The notes: generated from the letters alone by a model not told the origin. Shown: positions 15,342-24,527, counted from the first letter of the stretch. The stretch is DNA of 64,000 nt from Pseudomonas sp. GV071 (GCF_003050835.1 NZ_QAOJ01000007.1:124001-188000); one strand, 5' to 3'. Program-made: numbers and translations.

Positions 15342-16271
15342 GTGAGCGCTGACTACCCTCGCGACCTGATCGGTTACGGCAACGACATCCCCCATCCGCA
15401 CTGGCCAGGCAATGCCCGCATCGCCATCTCCTTTGTGCTCAACTACGAAGAAGGCGGTGAACGCAACGTGTTGCACGGCGACAAAGAGTCGGAAGCCTTC
15501 CTCTCGGAAATGGTCGCCGCTCAGCCACTGCAAGGCGTGCGCAACATGAGCATGGAGTCGTTGTACGAATACGGCAGCCGCGCAGGCATTTGGCGCATTC
15601 TCAAGCTGTTCGAGAAAACTGGTATTCCGCTCACCGTATTCGCCGTGGCTATGGCCGCCCAGCGCCACCCGGACCTGATCCGCGCCATGGCCAACGCCGG
15701 CCACGAGATCTGCAGCCACGGCTACCGCTGGATCGACTACCAATACATGGACGAGGCCCAGGAGCGCGAGCACATGCTCGAAGCCATCCGCATCCTCACC
15801 GAAATCACCGGCGAGCGCCCGGTTGGCTGGTACACCGGCCGCACCGGCCCGAACACCCGGCGCCTGGTGATGGAGGAAGGCGGCTTCCTCTACGACTCCG
15901 ACACCTACGACGACGACCTGCCCTACTGGGAACCGAACAACTCCACCGGCAAGCCGCATTTGGTGATCCCCTACACCCTGGACACCAACGACATGCGCTT
16001 CACCCAGGTGCAGGGTTTCAACAGTGGCGATGACTTCTTCAATTACCTGAAAGACGCCTTCGACGTGCTCTACGCCGAAGGTGGCGAGGCGCCGAAGATG
16101 CTTTCCATCGGCCTGCATTGCCGCCTGATCGGCCGTCCGGCGCGTCTGGCCTCGTTGCAACGTTTTATTGAATACGTGCAGGGCTTCGAGCAGGTGTGGT
16201 TCGCTCGCCGCGTCGACATCGCCAAGCACTGGCACGCCACTCACCCTTTCAGCCAAGAGAGCGCGAAATGA
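15342..16271 (+). CDS. puuE: Allantoinase PuuE (polysaccharide-deacetylase-fold type)
   Basis: A 309-residue enzyme converting allantoin to allantoate. It belongs to the polysaccharide-deacetylase/chitooligosaccharide-deacetylase fold, not the metal amidohydrolase allantoinases. Recognisable segments are ISFVLNYEEGGERNV (30–43), AGHEICSHGYRWIDYQ, ERPVGWYTGRTGPNTRRLV and LSIGLHCRLIGRPAR. The start is GTG 15342 with AAGAAGGA upstream. The stop overlaps the uraD start in an ATGA junction, so the two are coupled. The promoter carries a palindrome shared with other purine genes. Confidence 0.94.
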   Translation: MSADYPRDLIGYGNDIPHPHWPGNARIAISFVLNYEEGGERNVLHGDKESEAFLSEMVAAQPLQGVRNMSMESLYEYGSRAGIWRILKLFEKTGIPLTVFAVAMAAQRHPDLIRAMANAGHEICSHGYRWIDYQYMDEAQEREHMLEAIRILTEITGERPVGWYTGRTGPNTRRLVMEEGGFLYDSDTYDDDLPYWEPNNSTGKPHLVIPYTLDTNDMRFTQVQGFNSGDDFFNYLKDAFDVLYAEGGEAPKMLSIGLHCRLIGRPARLASLQRFIEYVQGFEQVWFARRVDIAKHWHATHPFSQESAK

Positions 16272-16783
16272 GCCGCTTCCAGACCCTGACCCCGTCCACC
16301 CTGAGCCGCGACGCGTTCGTTGCCGCCTTCGCCGATATCTACGAGCACTCCCCGTGGGTTGCCGAGAAAGCCTTTGATCTGGGGGTTGATTCCAGCGTCG
16401 ATGACATCGACGGCCTGCATAGCCGCATGGCCGACATCCTTTTGAGCGCTGATCACGCCGCACAACTGGCACTGATCAACGCTCACCCGGACCTCGCCGG
16501 CAAAGCCGCGGTCCGTGGCGAACTGACTGAAGCCAGCACCTCGGAACAATCCGGTGCCGGCATCCACGAATGCACGGCTGAAGAGTTCCAACGCTTCACC
16601 GAGCTGAACGACGCCTACAAAGCGAAGTTCGCGTTTCCCTTCATCATGGCGGTCAAGGGCAGCAATCGGCACCAGATTCTCGCGGCTTTCGAGGAGCGTA
16701 TTCATAACTCCAAAGAAGCAGAGTTCACGCGGGCACTGGCCGAAATCAACAAGATCGCGCTGTTCCGGCTGCAGACCCTATAG
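16268..16783 (+). CDS. uraD: OHCU decarboxylase
   Basis: A 171-residue helical enzyme that decarboxylates 2-oxo-4-hydroxy-4-carboxy-5-ureidoimidazoline to S-allantoin, ensuring stereospecific product. The catalytic histidine is in NAHPDLAGKA (H73 here). SEQSGAG and the substrate-pocket segment FAFPFIMAVKG follow. The start ATG 16268 overlaps the puuE stop by four bases. With uraH (divergent) and puuE it covers the three steps from 5-hydroxyisourate to allantoate. Some genomes fuse UraD to allantoinase; here the genes are separate but adjacent. Confidence 0.95.
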   Translation: MSRFQTLTPSTLSRDAFVAAFADIYEHSPWVAEKAFDLGVDSSVDDIDGLHSRMADILLSADHAAQLALINAHPDLAGKAAVRGELTEASTSEQSGAGIHECTAEEFQRFTELNDAYKAKFAFPFIMAVKGSNRHQILAAFEERIHNSKEAEFTRALAEINKIALFRLQTL

Positions 16784-16837
16784 GGCCTCAGCTCCTAACG
16801 CCGCCACCTCCCACGCCCCCACTAAGGCAGACAAACA

Positions 16838-17833
16838 ATGAAAGCTTACGCCGTACCTTTCGAAAAATACGTCAACCTCGCCGACGCCCGCCTGGGCACC
16901 AAAGCCATCTCGGTTACCGATGACTGGTTCGCCGACGTCAACCGCCTGTTCCAGCCCACACCAGCGGTGTGGAAAGAAGGCGTGTTCGATGACAACGGCA
17001 AGTGGATGGATGGTTGGGAATCGCGCCGCAAGCGCTTCGAAGGCTACGACAGTGCCGTGATCAAACTGGGCGTACCCGGCTCGATCAAAGGCGTGGATAT
17101 CGACACCAGCTTCTTCACCGGTAACTTCCCGCCGTCGGCGTCCCTGGAAGGCTGCTTCGTAGCCGATGGCGACCCGAGCGACAGCACCGAGTGGACTGAA
17201 GTACTGGGCGCCGTGGAGTTGCAAGGCAACAGCCACCACTACCACGAAATCGCCAACAGCCAGGCCTTCACCCACCTGCGTTTCAACATCTACCCGGACG
17301 GCGGCGTTGCCCGTCTGCGCGTTTACGGCGTGCCGTTCCGCGACTGGTCCAATGTTGGTGACAACGAACAGGTCGACCTGGCCAGCGCCCTCAACGGCGG
17401 CCGTGCCCTGGCGTGCTCCGACGAGCACTTCGGCCGCATGAGCAACATCCTCAACCCGGGCCGCGGCATCAATATGGGCGATGGCTGGGAAACTGCCCGC
17501 CGCCGTACTCCGGGCAACGACTGGGTGATCGTCGCCCTTGGCCACCCGGGCGAGATCGAACGCATCGTCGTCGACACCCTGCACTTCAAAGGCAACTACC
17601 CGGACAGCTGCTCGATCCAGGGCGCCTTCGTAAAAGGCGGCACCGACAGCCAGATCGAAACCCAGAGCCTGTTCTGGCGCGAACTGCTGCCAAGCCAGAA
17701 GCTGCAGATGCACGCCGAGCACGAGTTCGCCGAGCAGATCAAAGCCCTGGGCCCGATCACCCACATCCGCCTGAACGTGTTCCCGGATGGTGGTGTCAGC
17801 CGTCTGCGGTTGTTTGGCAAAGTGGCGAAATAA
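16838..17833 (+). CDS. alc: Allantoicase
   Basis: A 331-residue enzyme that hydrolyses allantoate to (S)-ureidoglycolate and urea. It consists of two similar jelly-roll repeats. The first has [42 protein letters not shown] and [17 protein letters not shown]. The second has [41 protein letters not shown] and [17 protein letters not shown]. Both repeats are intact and total length is standard. It follows uraD after 54 bases and is probably co-transcribed. A REP-like hairpin separates it from allA. The pathway choice (allantoicase plus ureidoglycolate lyase) yields glyoxylate and two ureas, so a urease elsewhere would be needed for full nitrogen recovery. Confidence 0.96.
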   Translation: MKAYAVPFEKYVNLADARLGTKAISVTDDWFADVNRLFQPTPAVWKEGVFDDNGKWMDGWESRRKRFEGYDSAVIKLGVPGSIKGVDIDTSFFTGNFPPSASLEGCFVADGDPSDSTEWTEVLGAVELQGNSHHYHEIANSQAFTHLRFNIYPDGGVARLRVYGVPFRDWSNVGDNEQVDLASALNGGRALACSDEHFGRMSNILNPGRGINMGDGWETARRRTPGNDWVIVALGHPGEIERIVVDTLHFKGNYPDSCSIQGAFVKGGTDSQIETQSLFWRELLPSQKLQMHAEHEFAEQIKALGPITHIRLNVFPDGGVSRLRLFGKVAK

Positions 17834-17849
17834 AGAGCAACGCACGACC

Positions 17850-17914
17850 TGTGGGAGGGGCTTCAGCCGCGAGCTTTTCAAAATAAAAGCATCGCGGCTA
17901 AAGCCCCTCCCACA
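17850..17914. repeat. REP-like inverted repeat between alc and allA
   Basis: TGTGGGAGGGGCTTCAGCCG plus CGA (17850–17872) recurs inverted at 17892–17914 with one mismatch. It is the same subtype as the copy between xdhB and xdhC, including the AGCTTTT…AAAAGCAT loop edges. Confidence 0.8.
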
Positions 17915-17956
17915 AAAAGCAAAAAACCAAAAGCAATCAAAGAACAGAAGACCAAC

Positions 17957-18460
17957 ATGCGCACACTGATCATCGAACCGCTGAGCAAAGAAGCCTTCGC
18001 CCCCTTTGGCGATGTGATTGAAACCGAAGGCAGCGACTACTTCATGATCAACAACGGTTCCACCCGCCGTTACCACAAGCTGGCAACGGTTGAGACCGCG
18101 CAGCCGGATGACAAGGCGATCATCAGTATTTTCAGCGCTGAAAAGCTGGAGATGCCGCTGACCATCCGCATGTTGGAGCGCCATCCGCAGGGCAGCCAGG
18201 CGTTTATACCGCTGCTCGGCAACCCCTTTCTGATCGTGGTCGCGCCACTTGGCGATGCACCTGAATCAGAGTTGGTCCGTGCGTTTGTCAGCAATGGCAA
18301 GCAGGGCATTAATTACCATCGCGGCGTTTGGCACCACCCGGTGCTGACGATCGAAAAGCGGGATGACTTCCTGGTGGTTGATCGCAGTGGTTCAGGCAAC
18401 AACTGCGATGAGCATTTTTTTACCGAGGATGAACAGGTTCTCCTCAACCCCCACCAATAA
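17957..18460 (+). CDS. allA: Ureidoglycolate lyase
   Basis: A 167-residue cupin-fold enzyme cleaving ureidoglycolate to glyoxylate and urea, the last step of the pathway. Typical family motifs are FGDVIE near the N-terminus, MLERHPQGSQAFIPL, GINYHRGVWHHPVL and GNNCDEHFF. Length matches family members. It lies after a REP-like hairpin in the alc–allA gap and 48 bases before puuD, and is probably in the same plus-strand operon. Glyoxylate can enter central metabolism through enzymes encoded elsewhere. Confidence 0.95.
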   Translation: MRTLIIEPLSKEAFAPFGDVIETEGSDYFMINNGSTRRYHKLATVETAQPDDKAIISIFSAEKLEMPLTIRMLERHPQGSQAFIPLLGNPFLIVVAPLGDAPESELVRAFVSNGKQGINYHRGVWHHPVLTIEKRDDFLVVDRSGSGNNCDEHFFTEDEQVLLNPHQ

Positions 18461-18508
18461 GAGAAGCCTGGCGTTCGGCGTGCCGAGCCCGGGAAAGAGG
18501 TAAAGACT

Positions 18509-19834
18509 GTGGAAGCACATTTGATTGAATGGGCGAACCTGGCGGTGCGCTGGGTTCACATGATCGTCGGCATCGCCTGGATCGGTGCCTCGTTCTACTT
18601 CGTCTGGCTGGAAAACAACCTCAACCGGGTCAACCCGCGCGACGGTCTGGCAGGCGATCTCTGGGCCATCCACGGTGGCGGCATCTACCACCTGGAAAAA
18701 TACAAACTGGCTCCGCCAAAAATGCCGGACAACCTGCACTGGTTCAAATGGGAAGCCTATTGGACCTGGATGTCGGGCGTTACCCTGCTGCTGATCGTCT
18801 ACTACCTCAACCCATCGCTGTACCTGATCATGCCCGGCAGCGACCTCAGCCCGGCAGCGGCCATCGCCATCGGCGTCGGTTCTCTGGTCAGCGGCTGGTT
18901 CATCTACAACTTCCTCTGCGACTCACCCCTGGGTAAACAACCGGCCCTGCTCGGCCTGGTGCTGTTCGCCTTGCTGGTTGGCGCGGCGTACGGCCTGAGC
19001 CAGGTGTTCAGCGGTCGCGGCGCGTACATCCATGTCGGCGCCATCATCGGCACGATCATGGTCGGTAACGTGTTCAACACCATCATGCCCGCCCAGCGCG
19101 CGCTGGTGAAAGCCATCGAAGAGAACCGCACACCAGACCCGGCCCTGCCGGCCAAAGGCCTGCTGCGTTCGCGCCACAACAACTACTTCACCTTGCCGGT
19201 GCTGTTCATCATGATCAGCAACCACTTCCCGAGCACCTACGGCAGCCACTACAACTGGCTGATCCTGTCGGGCATCGCGGTACTGGCAGTGATCGTGCGT
19301 CACTACTTCAACACCCGTCACACCAGCAACAGCTTCAGCTGGGCATTGCCGGCCGGCGCCCTGGGCATGATCTGCCTGGCGTTTGTCACCGGCCCGAGCC
19401 TGTCCACCGTTAGCGGTGCGAGCGATGCTCAGGCGGCGAAAACCATCGAGTACCAACCGCTGCCAGCAACCGCCATTGGTGGCAAGACCGCCAAGCAAGC
19501 CGCTGAAGAAGCCGCCAAGCAGCCAGCCCCGGCTGAGCAACCGGTAGCCCAGGCGACTGCGCCAGCGGCCGGCGCGGGTTTCGACAAGGTGCATGAAGTG
19601 ATTCAAGTGCGTTGCGCGGTGTGCCACTCGGCCAAGCCCACCAACAGCATGTTCAGCGCGGCACCGGCTGGGGTGATGTTTGATACGCCGGCACAGATCC
19701 AGCAAATGGCCCCGCGCATTCAAGCGCAGGCTGTGGCCACTCAGGCCATGCCGCTGGGTAACCTGACCCAGATGACGCCGCAGGAGCGTGAGCTGATCGG
19801 GGCGTGGATTGCCAAGGGTGCGCAGGTGAACTGA
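18509..19834 (+). CDS. puuD: Membrane cytochrome c-linked urate oxidase PuuD
   Basis: A 441-residue integral-membrane urate oxidase giving 5-hydroxyisourate, with electrons passing to a C-terminal cytochrome c rather than to O2 with peroxide formation. Residues 1–310 contain about eight hydrophobic helices, starting WANLAVRWVHMIVGIAWIGASFYF with conserved histidines. After an Ala/Pro/Gln-rich linker (about 330–355) comes the cytochrome c domain, with CAVCH (369–373) and the axial methionine in AMPLGN (M414). The start is GTG 18509 with GAAAGAGG upstream. No soluble uricase or FAD-dependent HpxO is seen in the cluster, so PuuD fills the urate step. Confidence 0.93.
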   Translation: MEAHLIEWANLAVRWVHMIVGIAWIGASFYFVWLENNLNRVNPRDGLAGDLWAIHGGGIYHLEKYKLAPPKMPDNLHWFKWEAYWTWMSGVTLLLIVYYLNPSLYLIMPGSDLSPAAAIAIGVGSLVSGWFIYNFLCDSPLGKQPALLGLVLFALLVGAAYGLSQVFSGRGAYIHVGAIIGTIMVGNVFNTIMPAQRALVKAIEENRTPDPALPAKGLLRSRHNNYFTLPVLFIMISNHFPSTYGSHYNWLILSGIAVLAVIVRHYFNTRHTSNSFSWALPAGALGMICLAFVTGPSLSTVSGASDAQAAKTIEYQPLPATAIGGKTAKQAAEEAAKQPAPAEQPVAQATAPAAGAGFDKVHEVIQVRCAVCHSAKPTNSMFSAAPAGVMFDTPAQIQQMAPRIQAQAVATQAMPLGNLTQMTPQERELIGAWIAKGAQVN

Positions 19835-19848
19835 GTTACCCGCCATAA

Positions 19849-19881
19849 ACAAAAAACCGCGCCTTGAGCGCGGTTTTTTGT
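19849..19881 (+). terminator. Rho-independent terminator after puuD
   Basis: AAAAAACCGCGC (19851–19862) pairs perfectly with GCGCGGTTTTTT (19868–19879) over the loop CTTGA. The stem is strong with a T6 tract. It closes the purine operon and could work in either direction. Confidence 0.9.
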
Positions 19882-19900
19882 TTGGGTAAATCGATTACCC

Positions 19901-19974
19901 GTAGGTTGGGTTGAGCGCAGCGAAGCCCAACAAATCGCGTAACGTTGGGCTTCGCTGCGCTCAACCCAACCTAC
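19901..19974. repeat. Perfect 31-base inverted repeat overlapping the end of murB
   Basis: The arm starting GTAGGTTGGGTTGAGCGCAG (19901–19931) is exactly inverted at 19944–19974 with a 12-base loop. It is the same family as 9505–9582. The right end covers the murB stop codon (19971–19973). Convergent position suggests a role in 3' end definition of murB mRNA. Confidence 0.85.
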
Positions 19975-20981
19975 AACACGTTCGGCTCAATCTCCAATTC
20001 CACGCCAAACTTCGCCAACACATCCGCCTGAATCCGCTTGGCCAACGCCAGCAACTCGCTACCGGTGGCGCCCCCGTAATTCACCAACACCAACGCCTGC
20101 AACTTATGCACGCCGGCATCGCCTTCACGAAAACCCTTCCACCCTGCCCGCTCGATCAACCAGCCAGCAGCCAATTTCACTTGGCCATCGGCCTGCGGAT
20201 AGGCCACTACATCAGCGTGCTCAGCACGCACCTTGGCCGCCAACTCGGCACTCACCAACGGGTTCTTGAAGAAGCTACCGGCATTGCCCAGCACCGCCGG
20301 GTCCGGCAGCTTTTCCGCACGGATTAAGCAAATGGCACGGCTGACATCGCTGGCTGTCGGGCTGTCGATGCCCTGCTCGCTCAGGCGCTGACGCACCGGC
20401 CCGTATTCCAGGTGCAACGTCTGCTGCCGGCTCAACACAAAGCGCACGCGCAGAATCAGCCAGCGCCCGGCCTGCTGTTTGAACAGGCTGTCACGGTAGG
20501 CGAAGTTGCAGTCGGCCAGGCCGAATTCACGCAGCTCGCCGGTTTGACGGTCCAGCGCGGTCAGGCTGTGGAAGACGTCTTTGATCTCGACGCCATAGGC
20601 GCCGATGTTCTGCATCGGTGCCGCACCGACAGTGCCGGGAATCAGGCTGAGGTTTTCCAGACCAACCAGGCCCTGGGCCAGGGTCCATTGCACAAAAGGG
20701 TGCCACGGCTCGCCGGCCTCGGCTTCAATCAGCACCTGCTCGCCGTCTTCGACAATGCGAATGCCACGGCTGGCCATGCGCAGCACCAGCGCCTGCACAT
20801 CACCAGTGAGCAGCAGGTTGCTGCCGCCACCAATCACCAGCAACGGCAGCTGCCGTTGCTCGGCCAGTTGCAGGGCGGCACGCACGTCGGCGTCGTTATC
20901 GGCTTCGGCAAACAGCGCCGCCTTCACGTCGACGCCAAAGCTGTTCAACGGCTTGAGCGAGACCTGCTCGGACAACTTCAT
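19971..20981 (-). CDS. murB: UDP-N-acetylenolpyruvoylglucosamine reductase
   Basis: A 336-residue FAD flavoenzyme that uses NADPH to reduce UDP-GlcNAc-enolpyruvate to UDP-MurNAc in peptidoglycan synthesis. The FAD-binding segments IGGGSNLLLTGDV and LIPGTVGAAPMQNIGAYGVEI are clear. YRDSLFK and GSFFKNP carry the catalytic and proton-donor regions. The C-terminal AGWLIERAGWKG is also typical. The length is that of type I MurB. The start overlaps the upstream phosphatase stop by four bases. The stop codon lies within a repeat arm. Confidence 0.97.
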   Translation of the reverse strand: MKLSEQVSLKPLNSFGVDVKAALFAEADNDADVRAALQLAEQRQLPLLVIGGGSNLLLTGDVQALVLRMASRGIRIVEDGEQVLIEAEAGEPWHPFVQWTLAQGLVGLENLSLIPGTVGAAPMQNIGAYGVEIKDVFHSLTALDRQTGELREFGLADCNFAYRDSLFKQQAGRWLILRVRFVLSRQQTLHLEYGPVRQRLSEQGIDSPTASDVSRAICLIRAEKLPDPAVLGNAGSFFKNPLVSAELAAKVRAEHADVVAYPQADGQVKLAAGWLIERAGWKGFREGDAGVHKLQALVLVNYGGATGSELLALAKRIQADVLAKFGVELEIEPNVL

Positions 20982-21442
20982 AGGCGGCCCCGCACTTCGT
21001 TGAGCAACTGCGCGCCGGCGCTTTCCAGCAGGTCAAGCACATGCTCGAAACCATCGGCGCCGCCATAGTAAGGGTCGGGCACTTCGTCTTCATCCAGTTG
21101 GTAGCGACGCAGGTACAGGTCCAGCTCGGCGCGGCTATTGGCCGGCTGCAAGGCCTTGAGGTCGGCGAAGTTGCTGTGGTCCATGGCCAGGATCAGGTCG
21201 AAGCGCTCGAAGTCGGCCTTGCTCACCTGCCGGCCGCGCAGGGCCGAGAGGTCATAACCGCGTTGCAGCGCCGCAGCGCTGGCGCGGCTGTCTGCCGGTT
21301 TGCCCACATGCCAGGGGCCGGTGCCGGCGGAATCAACTTCCACCAGGCCATCCAACCCGGCCTGCAACAGCTGCTGGCGGAACACGCCCTCGGCCGAGGG
21401 CGAACGGCAGATATTGCCCAGGCACACGAACAGAACCCGCAT
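20978..21442 (-). CDS. Low-molecular-weight protein tyrosine phosphatase
   Basis: A 154-residue cytosolic phosphatase. The catalytic loop CLGNICRS (CX5R) is at residues 7–14 and the general-acid motif DPYYGG is near residue 120, with DSAGTGPWHVG between them. The enzyme removes phosphate from phosphotyrosine, possibly on envelope-synthesis regulators. Exopolysaccharide Wzb-type roles are known for relatives, but no Wzc kinase is near. It overlaps both kdsB (one base, TGATG) and murB (four bases), so it is part of a compact operon. Confidence 0.92.
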   Translation of the reverse strand: MRVLFVCLGNICRSPSAEGVFRQQLLQAGLDGLVEVDSAGTGPWHVGKPADSRASAAALQRGYDLSALRGRQVSKADFERFDLILAMDHSNFADLKALQPANSRAELDLYLRRYQLDEDEVPDPYYGGADGFEHVLDLLESAGAQLLNEVRGRL

Positions 21443-22206
21443 CAGGCCCCCAGCAGGCGCCGAACGCGCTCCAGGTCTTCCTGGGTGTCGACACCGGCTT
21501 GCGGTGCTTCGAGGGCGTCGGCGACATGAATGCGCTCACCGTGGAACAAGGCACGCAGTTGCTCCAGGCATTCGGTGTCTTCCAGCCAGCACGGGCCCCA
21601 GCTGACAAAGTTGTGCAGGAACTGCGCGCGGTAGGCGTAAATGCCGATATGACGGCGATACGGCACACCGGCCGGCAGTTGCTCGCGGCTGGCAGCAAAG
21701 GCGTCGCGGGCCCAGGGCAGCGGCGCGCGGCTGAAGGTCAGGGCCAGGCCGTTCTGGTCGGTGACCACCTTGACCACGTTGGGATTGAACAGCGCCGCCA
21801 CTTCTTCGATCGGCTCGGCCAAGGTCGACATCGCCGCCTCGGGGTGGGCGGCCAGGTTGGCTGCAACCTGGTCGATAACGGCCGGCGGAATCAGCGGCTC
21901 GTCGCCCTGCACGTTGACCACGATGGCATCGCCCGCCAGGCCCAGGGCACTGGCCACTTCGGCGAGGCGGTCGGTGCCGGAGTTGTGGTCGACGCGGGTC
22001 AGCACCACCTCGGCGCCAAACCCTTTGCAGGCCTCGACGATGCGCGCGTCATCAGTGGCCACCACCACCCGTTGAGCGCTGCTTTTTTTCGCCTGTTCCC
22101 AGACGTGCTGGATCATCGGCTTGCCGCAGATGTCTTGCAGCGGCTTGCCTGGAAGGCGGGTAGAGGCGAAACGGGCGGGAATTACGACGGTGAAAACTGT
22201 GCTCAT
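21442..22206 (-). CDS. kdsB: CMP-KDO synthetase (3-deoxy-manno-octulosonate cytidylyltransferase)
   Basis: A 254-residue nucleotidyltransferase that activates KDO with CTP for lipopolysaccharide inner-core assembly. Diagnostic segments are [50 protein letters not shown] and YAYRAQFL. Length is standard. Its ATG directly abuts the stop codon of the upstream Trm112-like gene and its stop overlaps the phosphatase start. It is grouped here with lpxK and murB as envelope genes. Confidence 0.97.
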   Translation of the reverse strand: MSTVFTVVIPARFASTRLPGKPLQDICGKPMIQHVWEQAKKSSAQRVVVATDDARIVEACKGFGAEVVLTRVDHNSGTDRLAEVASALGLAGDAIVVNVQGDEPLIPPAVIDQVAANLAAHPEAAMSTLAEPIEEVAALFNPNVVKVVTDQNGLALTFSRAPLPWARDAFAASREQLPAGVPYRRHIGIYAYRAQFLHNFVSWGPCWLEDTECLEQLRALFHGERIHVADALEAPQAGVDTQEDLERVRRLLGA

Positions 22207-22392
22207 TTACTTGTCCAGGCGCTCATCGACATTCAGGCTGCGGGCTTCGGTTTCCAGCATCACCGGGATGCCTTCACGCACCGGAAAGGCCAGGGCATCG
22301 GCCTTGCACACCAACTCGGACTTGTCATCAGCCAGCTTCAGCGGGCCTTTGCACAGGGGGCAGGCGAGGATATCGAGCAGTTTCGGGTCCAT
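22207..22392 (-). CDS. Trm112-like protein (UPF0434)
   Basis: A 61-residue protein beginning [18 protein letters not shown], with one CPxC knuckle and later C29; [11 protein letters not shown] is characteristic. Eukaryotic and archaeal Trm112 proteins activate methyltransferases; the bacterial short form has no settled function. It sits between lpxK (33 bases away) and kdsB (no gap) in the order conserved across many gammaproteobacteria. Confidence 0.92.
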   Translation of the reverse strand: MDPKLLDILACPLCKGPLKLADDKSELVCKADALAFPVREGIPVMLETEARSLNVDERLDK

Positions 22393-22425
22393 TGCATGAT
22401 CCTTAAAACGGTTGAATGGAGAGCT

Positions 22426-23427
22426 TCAGCGGGACGCCAGCAGGCTTTCAAGGCGGCCATCGAACCAGGCCAGAAAGGCCGGCGAAGGCTGCGCATCAAC
22501 GGCCAGGTACCACCAGTCATCGGCGGCAAAGGCGCGGCACTTCACGGCGTCTTTCTCAGTCATCACCAGTGGCAATGCAGGGCTGAAATTCAGCTGCGCG
22601 GCATCGAACTGGGCATGGTCGACGAAGGCATGGGGAATCGGGCGCCAGTGTAACGCCTGGAGGGTGTTGAAGAAACGCTGCGGGTTACCGATGCCGGCGA
22701 CGGCGTGCAGGGCCTGGCCAGCAGGAAAATGCTCCAGGCCCACCCGCTCGCCACTGCGCACGTTGACCAGCGCCGAAGGCTGCAAGGTAAAAGCGAAGCC
22801 CTCGGCGCTGTCGCTGCTGGCGCCGTTGAACAGCACGGCGTCGACGCTATCCAGGCGCTCCACCGGTTCACGCAACGGCCCGGCCGGCAGGCAGCGGCGA
22901 TTGCCCAGACCGCGCGCCGCGTCGATCAGCACCAGCTCGATATCCCGTGCCAGACGGTAGTGCTGCATGCCGTCGTCGCAGAGGATCAGGTCCAACGTCT
23001 CTTCTGCCAGCAAGGCACGCACGGCACGGGAGCGGTCGGGGTCGATCATCAGGGGCACGCCGGTGCGCTGCACGATCAGCAGCGGCTCGTCGCCAGCTTC
23101 GCTGGCAGACTGCTCGGCACGCACCCGCCACGGCAGTTGGGGCGGCGTGGCGCCATAACCCCGGCTGACCACTCCGACCTTGAGGCCACGGGCCTGGCAG
23201 TGGGCGATCAGGCTGAGGATCATCGGCGTTTTTCCGGTGCCGCCCACGGTGATATTGCCGACCACCACCACTGGCACCGGAGCGCGGTAGATCTCGCCCT
23301 CGCCGGCCAGAAAACGCTGGCGCTTGCGCTGCACTACCGCGCGGTACAGGCATTCCAGCGGCCATAGCAGGCGCAGGGCCGGATGGCCCTGGTACCAGGC
23401 GTTAAGCAGTTTTTCCGAAGCAGCCAT
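22426..23427 (-). CDS. lpxK: Tetraacyldisaccharide 4'-kinase
   Basis: A 333-residue inner-membrane-associated kinase that phosphorylates the 4' position of the lipid A disaccharide. The N-terminal hydrophobic helix ([17 protein letters not shown]) is followed by the Walker A loop [16 protein letters not shown]. Other conserved parts are [31 protein letters not shown] and [23 protein letters not shown]. Length is normal. The start is 27 bases after exbD. Confidence 0.96.
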   Translation of the reverse strand: MAASEKLLNAWYQGHPALRLLWPLECLYRAVVQRKRQRFLAGEGEIYRAPVPVVVVGNITVGGTGKTPMILSLIAHCQARGLKVGVVSRGYGATPPQLPWRVRAEQSASEAGDEPLLIVQRTGVPLMIDPDRSRAVRALLAEETLDLILCDDGMQHYRLARDIELVLIDAARGLGNRRCLPAGPLREPVERLDSVDAVLFNGASSDSAEGFAFTLQPSALVNVRSGERVGLEHFPAGQALHAVAGIGNPQRFFNTLQALHWRPIPHAFVDHAQFDAAQLNFSPALPLVMTEKDAVKCRAFAADDWWYLAVDAQPSPAFLAWFDGRLESLLASR

Positions 23428-23454
23428 CAGAGGCCGGCCTTTAGCGGCGATACA

Positions 23455-23895
23455 TCAAGGCGCCGACGGCGCCTCGATGGTGGTGATGCGCAGGTGGCTG
23501 AAACCCAGCTTACCGGCGGCATCCATGGCGGTGACCACCGCCTGGTGGGTGGCTTTGCCATCGGCATTGATGGTCAGCAGCAGGCTGTTGTCGCCATCCG
23601 ACTCACGTTGAATGGCCGCCATCAGCGTGGCCAGATCACTCTTGGCCAACACCTGGTCGTTCAACGAGTAGGTGCCGTCGGCGGCAATCGCCACTTCCAT
23701 CTGCTTCAGTTGGGTCGCTTCCGGCGGCGTGCCGCTGGCGGCTTCCGGCAGGTCGATTTTCAGCTGGGTCGGGCGGCTGAAAGTGGTGGTGACGACAAAG
23801 AACAGCAGCAGCACGAAAATCACGTCGATCAGCGACGTCAGGTTCAGGAACACCTCATCGCGGGCGACACTGTTGGCTCTGCGGCGAAATTTCAC
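23455..23895 (-). CDS. exbD: ExbD/TolR-family biopolymer transport protein
   Basis: A 146-residue protein with one N-terminal membrane helix (LIDVIFVLLLFFVVTTTF) carrying the conserved proton-conducting aspartate, and a periplasmic domain ending in the β-structured VVTAMDAAGKLGFSHLRITT. With ExbB it forms a proton-motive-force-driven motor that normally powers TonB. It overlaps exbB by four bases. No tonB or receptor gene is adjacent, so which partner it drives is open. Confidence 0.92.
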   Translation of the reverse strand: MKFRRRANSVARDEVFLNLTSLIDVIFVLLLFFVVTTTFSRPTQLKIDLPEAASGTPPEATQLKQMEVAIAADGTYSLNDQVLAKSDLATLMAAIQRESDGDNSLLLTINADGKATHQAVVTAMDAAGKLGFSHLRITTIEAPSAP

Positions 23896-24527
23896 GGCTT
23901 GCTGTCCTCAACGAAATCGACTTCGCGATCGCCCTGGGTCACTTCCACCAGCTTGATGGCTTCCTGCTCCATGGTGATCACGATCTCATCGACGCGGCGC
24001 AGCAGGTAACGGTGGAAGAACACCGCCGGAATAGCCACGATCAGGCCGGCAGCAGTGGTTACCAGCGCCTTGCCGATACCGCCCGCCAGTTGCCCGGCGT
24101 TGGCCTGGCCGTTGTCCATAAAGCCGCTGAAGATTTCGATCATGCCGAACACGGTACCGAGCAGGCCGAGCAGCGGCGCCATGGCAGCAATGGTGCCGAG
24201 GGCATTGAGGTAACGTTCCATCTCATGGATAACGCGGCTGGCCGACTCTTCGATGCACTCTTTCATGATCTCGCGACCATGTTTGGAGTTGGTCAGGCCG
24301 GCAGCGAGAATCAGCCCCAACGGCGAGTTGTTGCGCAGTTCCTTGAGCTTTTCTTTGTTCAGCTGCTTGTCTTTGATCATGCGCCACACCTGGCCCAGCA
24401 AATGGGGCGGTGCAACACGATTGACCCGCAGGGTCCACAGGCGTTCGGCAACGATGGCCACGGTAGCGATGGAACACAGGATGATCGGTAGCATCATCCA
24501 GCCACCTGCTTTGACTAGCTCCCACAC
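23892..24527 (-). CDS. exbB: ExbB/TolQ/MotA-family proton channel protein
   Basis: A 211-residue inner-membrane protein with three hydrophobic helices: WMMLPIILCSIATVAIVAERLW near the start, GTIAAMAPLLGLLGTVFGMIEIF (the family channel signature), and GIGKALVTTAAGLIVAIPAVFFHRYL. It forms the multimeric stator for ExbD and probably a TonB protein. The exbB–exbD–lpxK arrangement is conserved in pseudomonads. The 116-base gap from comEC may hold its promoter. Confidence 0.93.
   Translation of the reverse strand: MWELVKAGGWMMLPIILCSIATVAIVAERLWTLRVNRVAPPHLLGQVWRMIKDKQLNKEKLKELRNNSPLGLILAAGLTNSKHGREIMKECIEESASRVIHEMERYLNALGTIAAMAPLLGLLGTVFGMIEIFSGFMDNGQANAGQLAGGIGKALVTTAAGLIVAIPAVFFHRYLLRRVDEIVITMEQEAIKLVEVTQGDREVDFVEDSKP

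Noticed and set aside
8402..19974. CRISPR array
   Set aside because: The repeats are inverted pairs with unequal spacers at gene junctions, not direct repeats with regular spacers.
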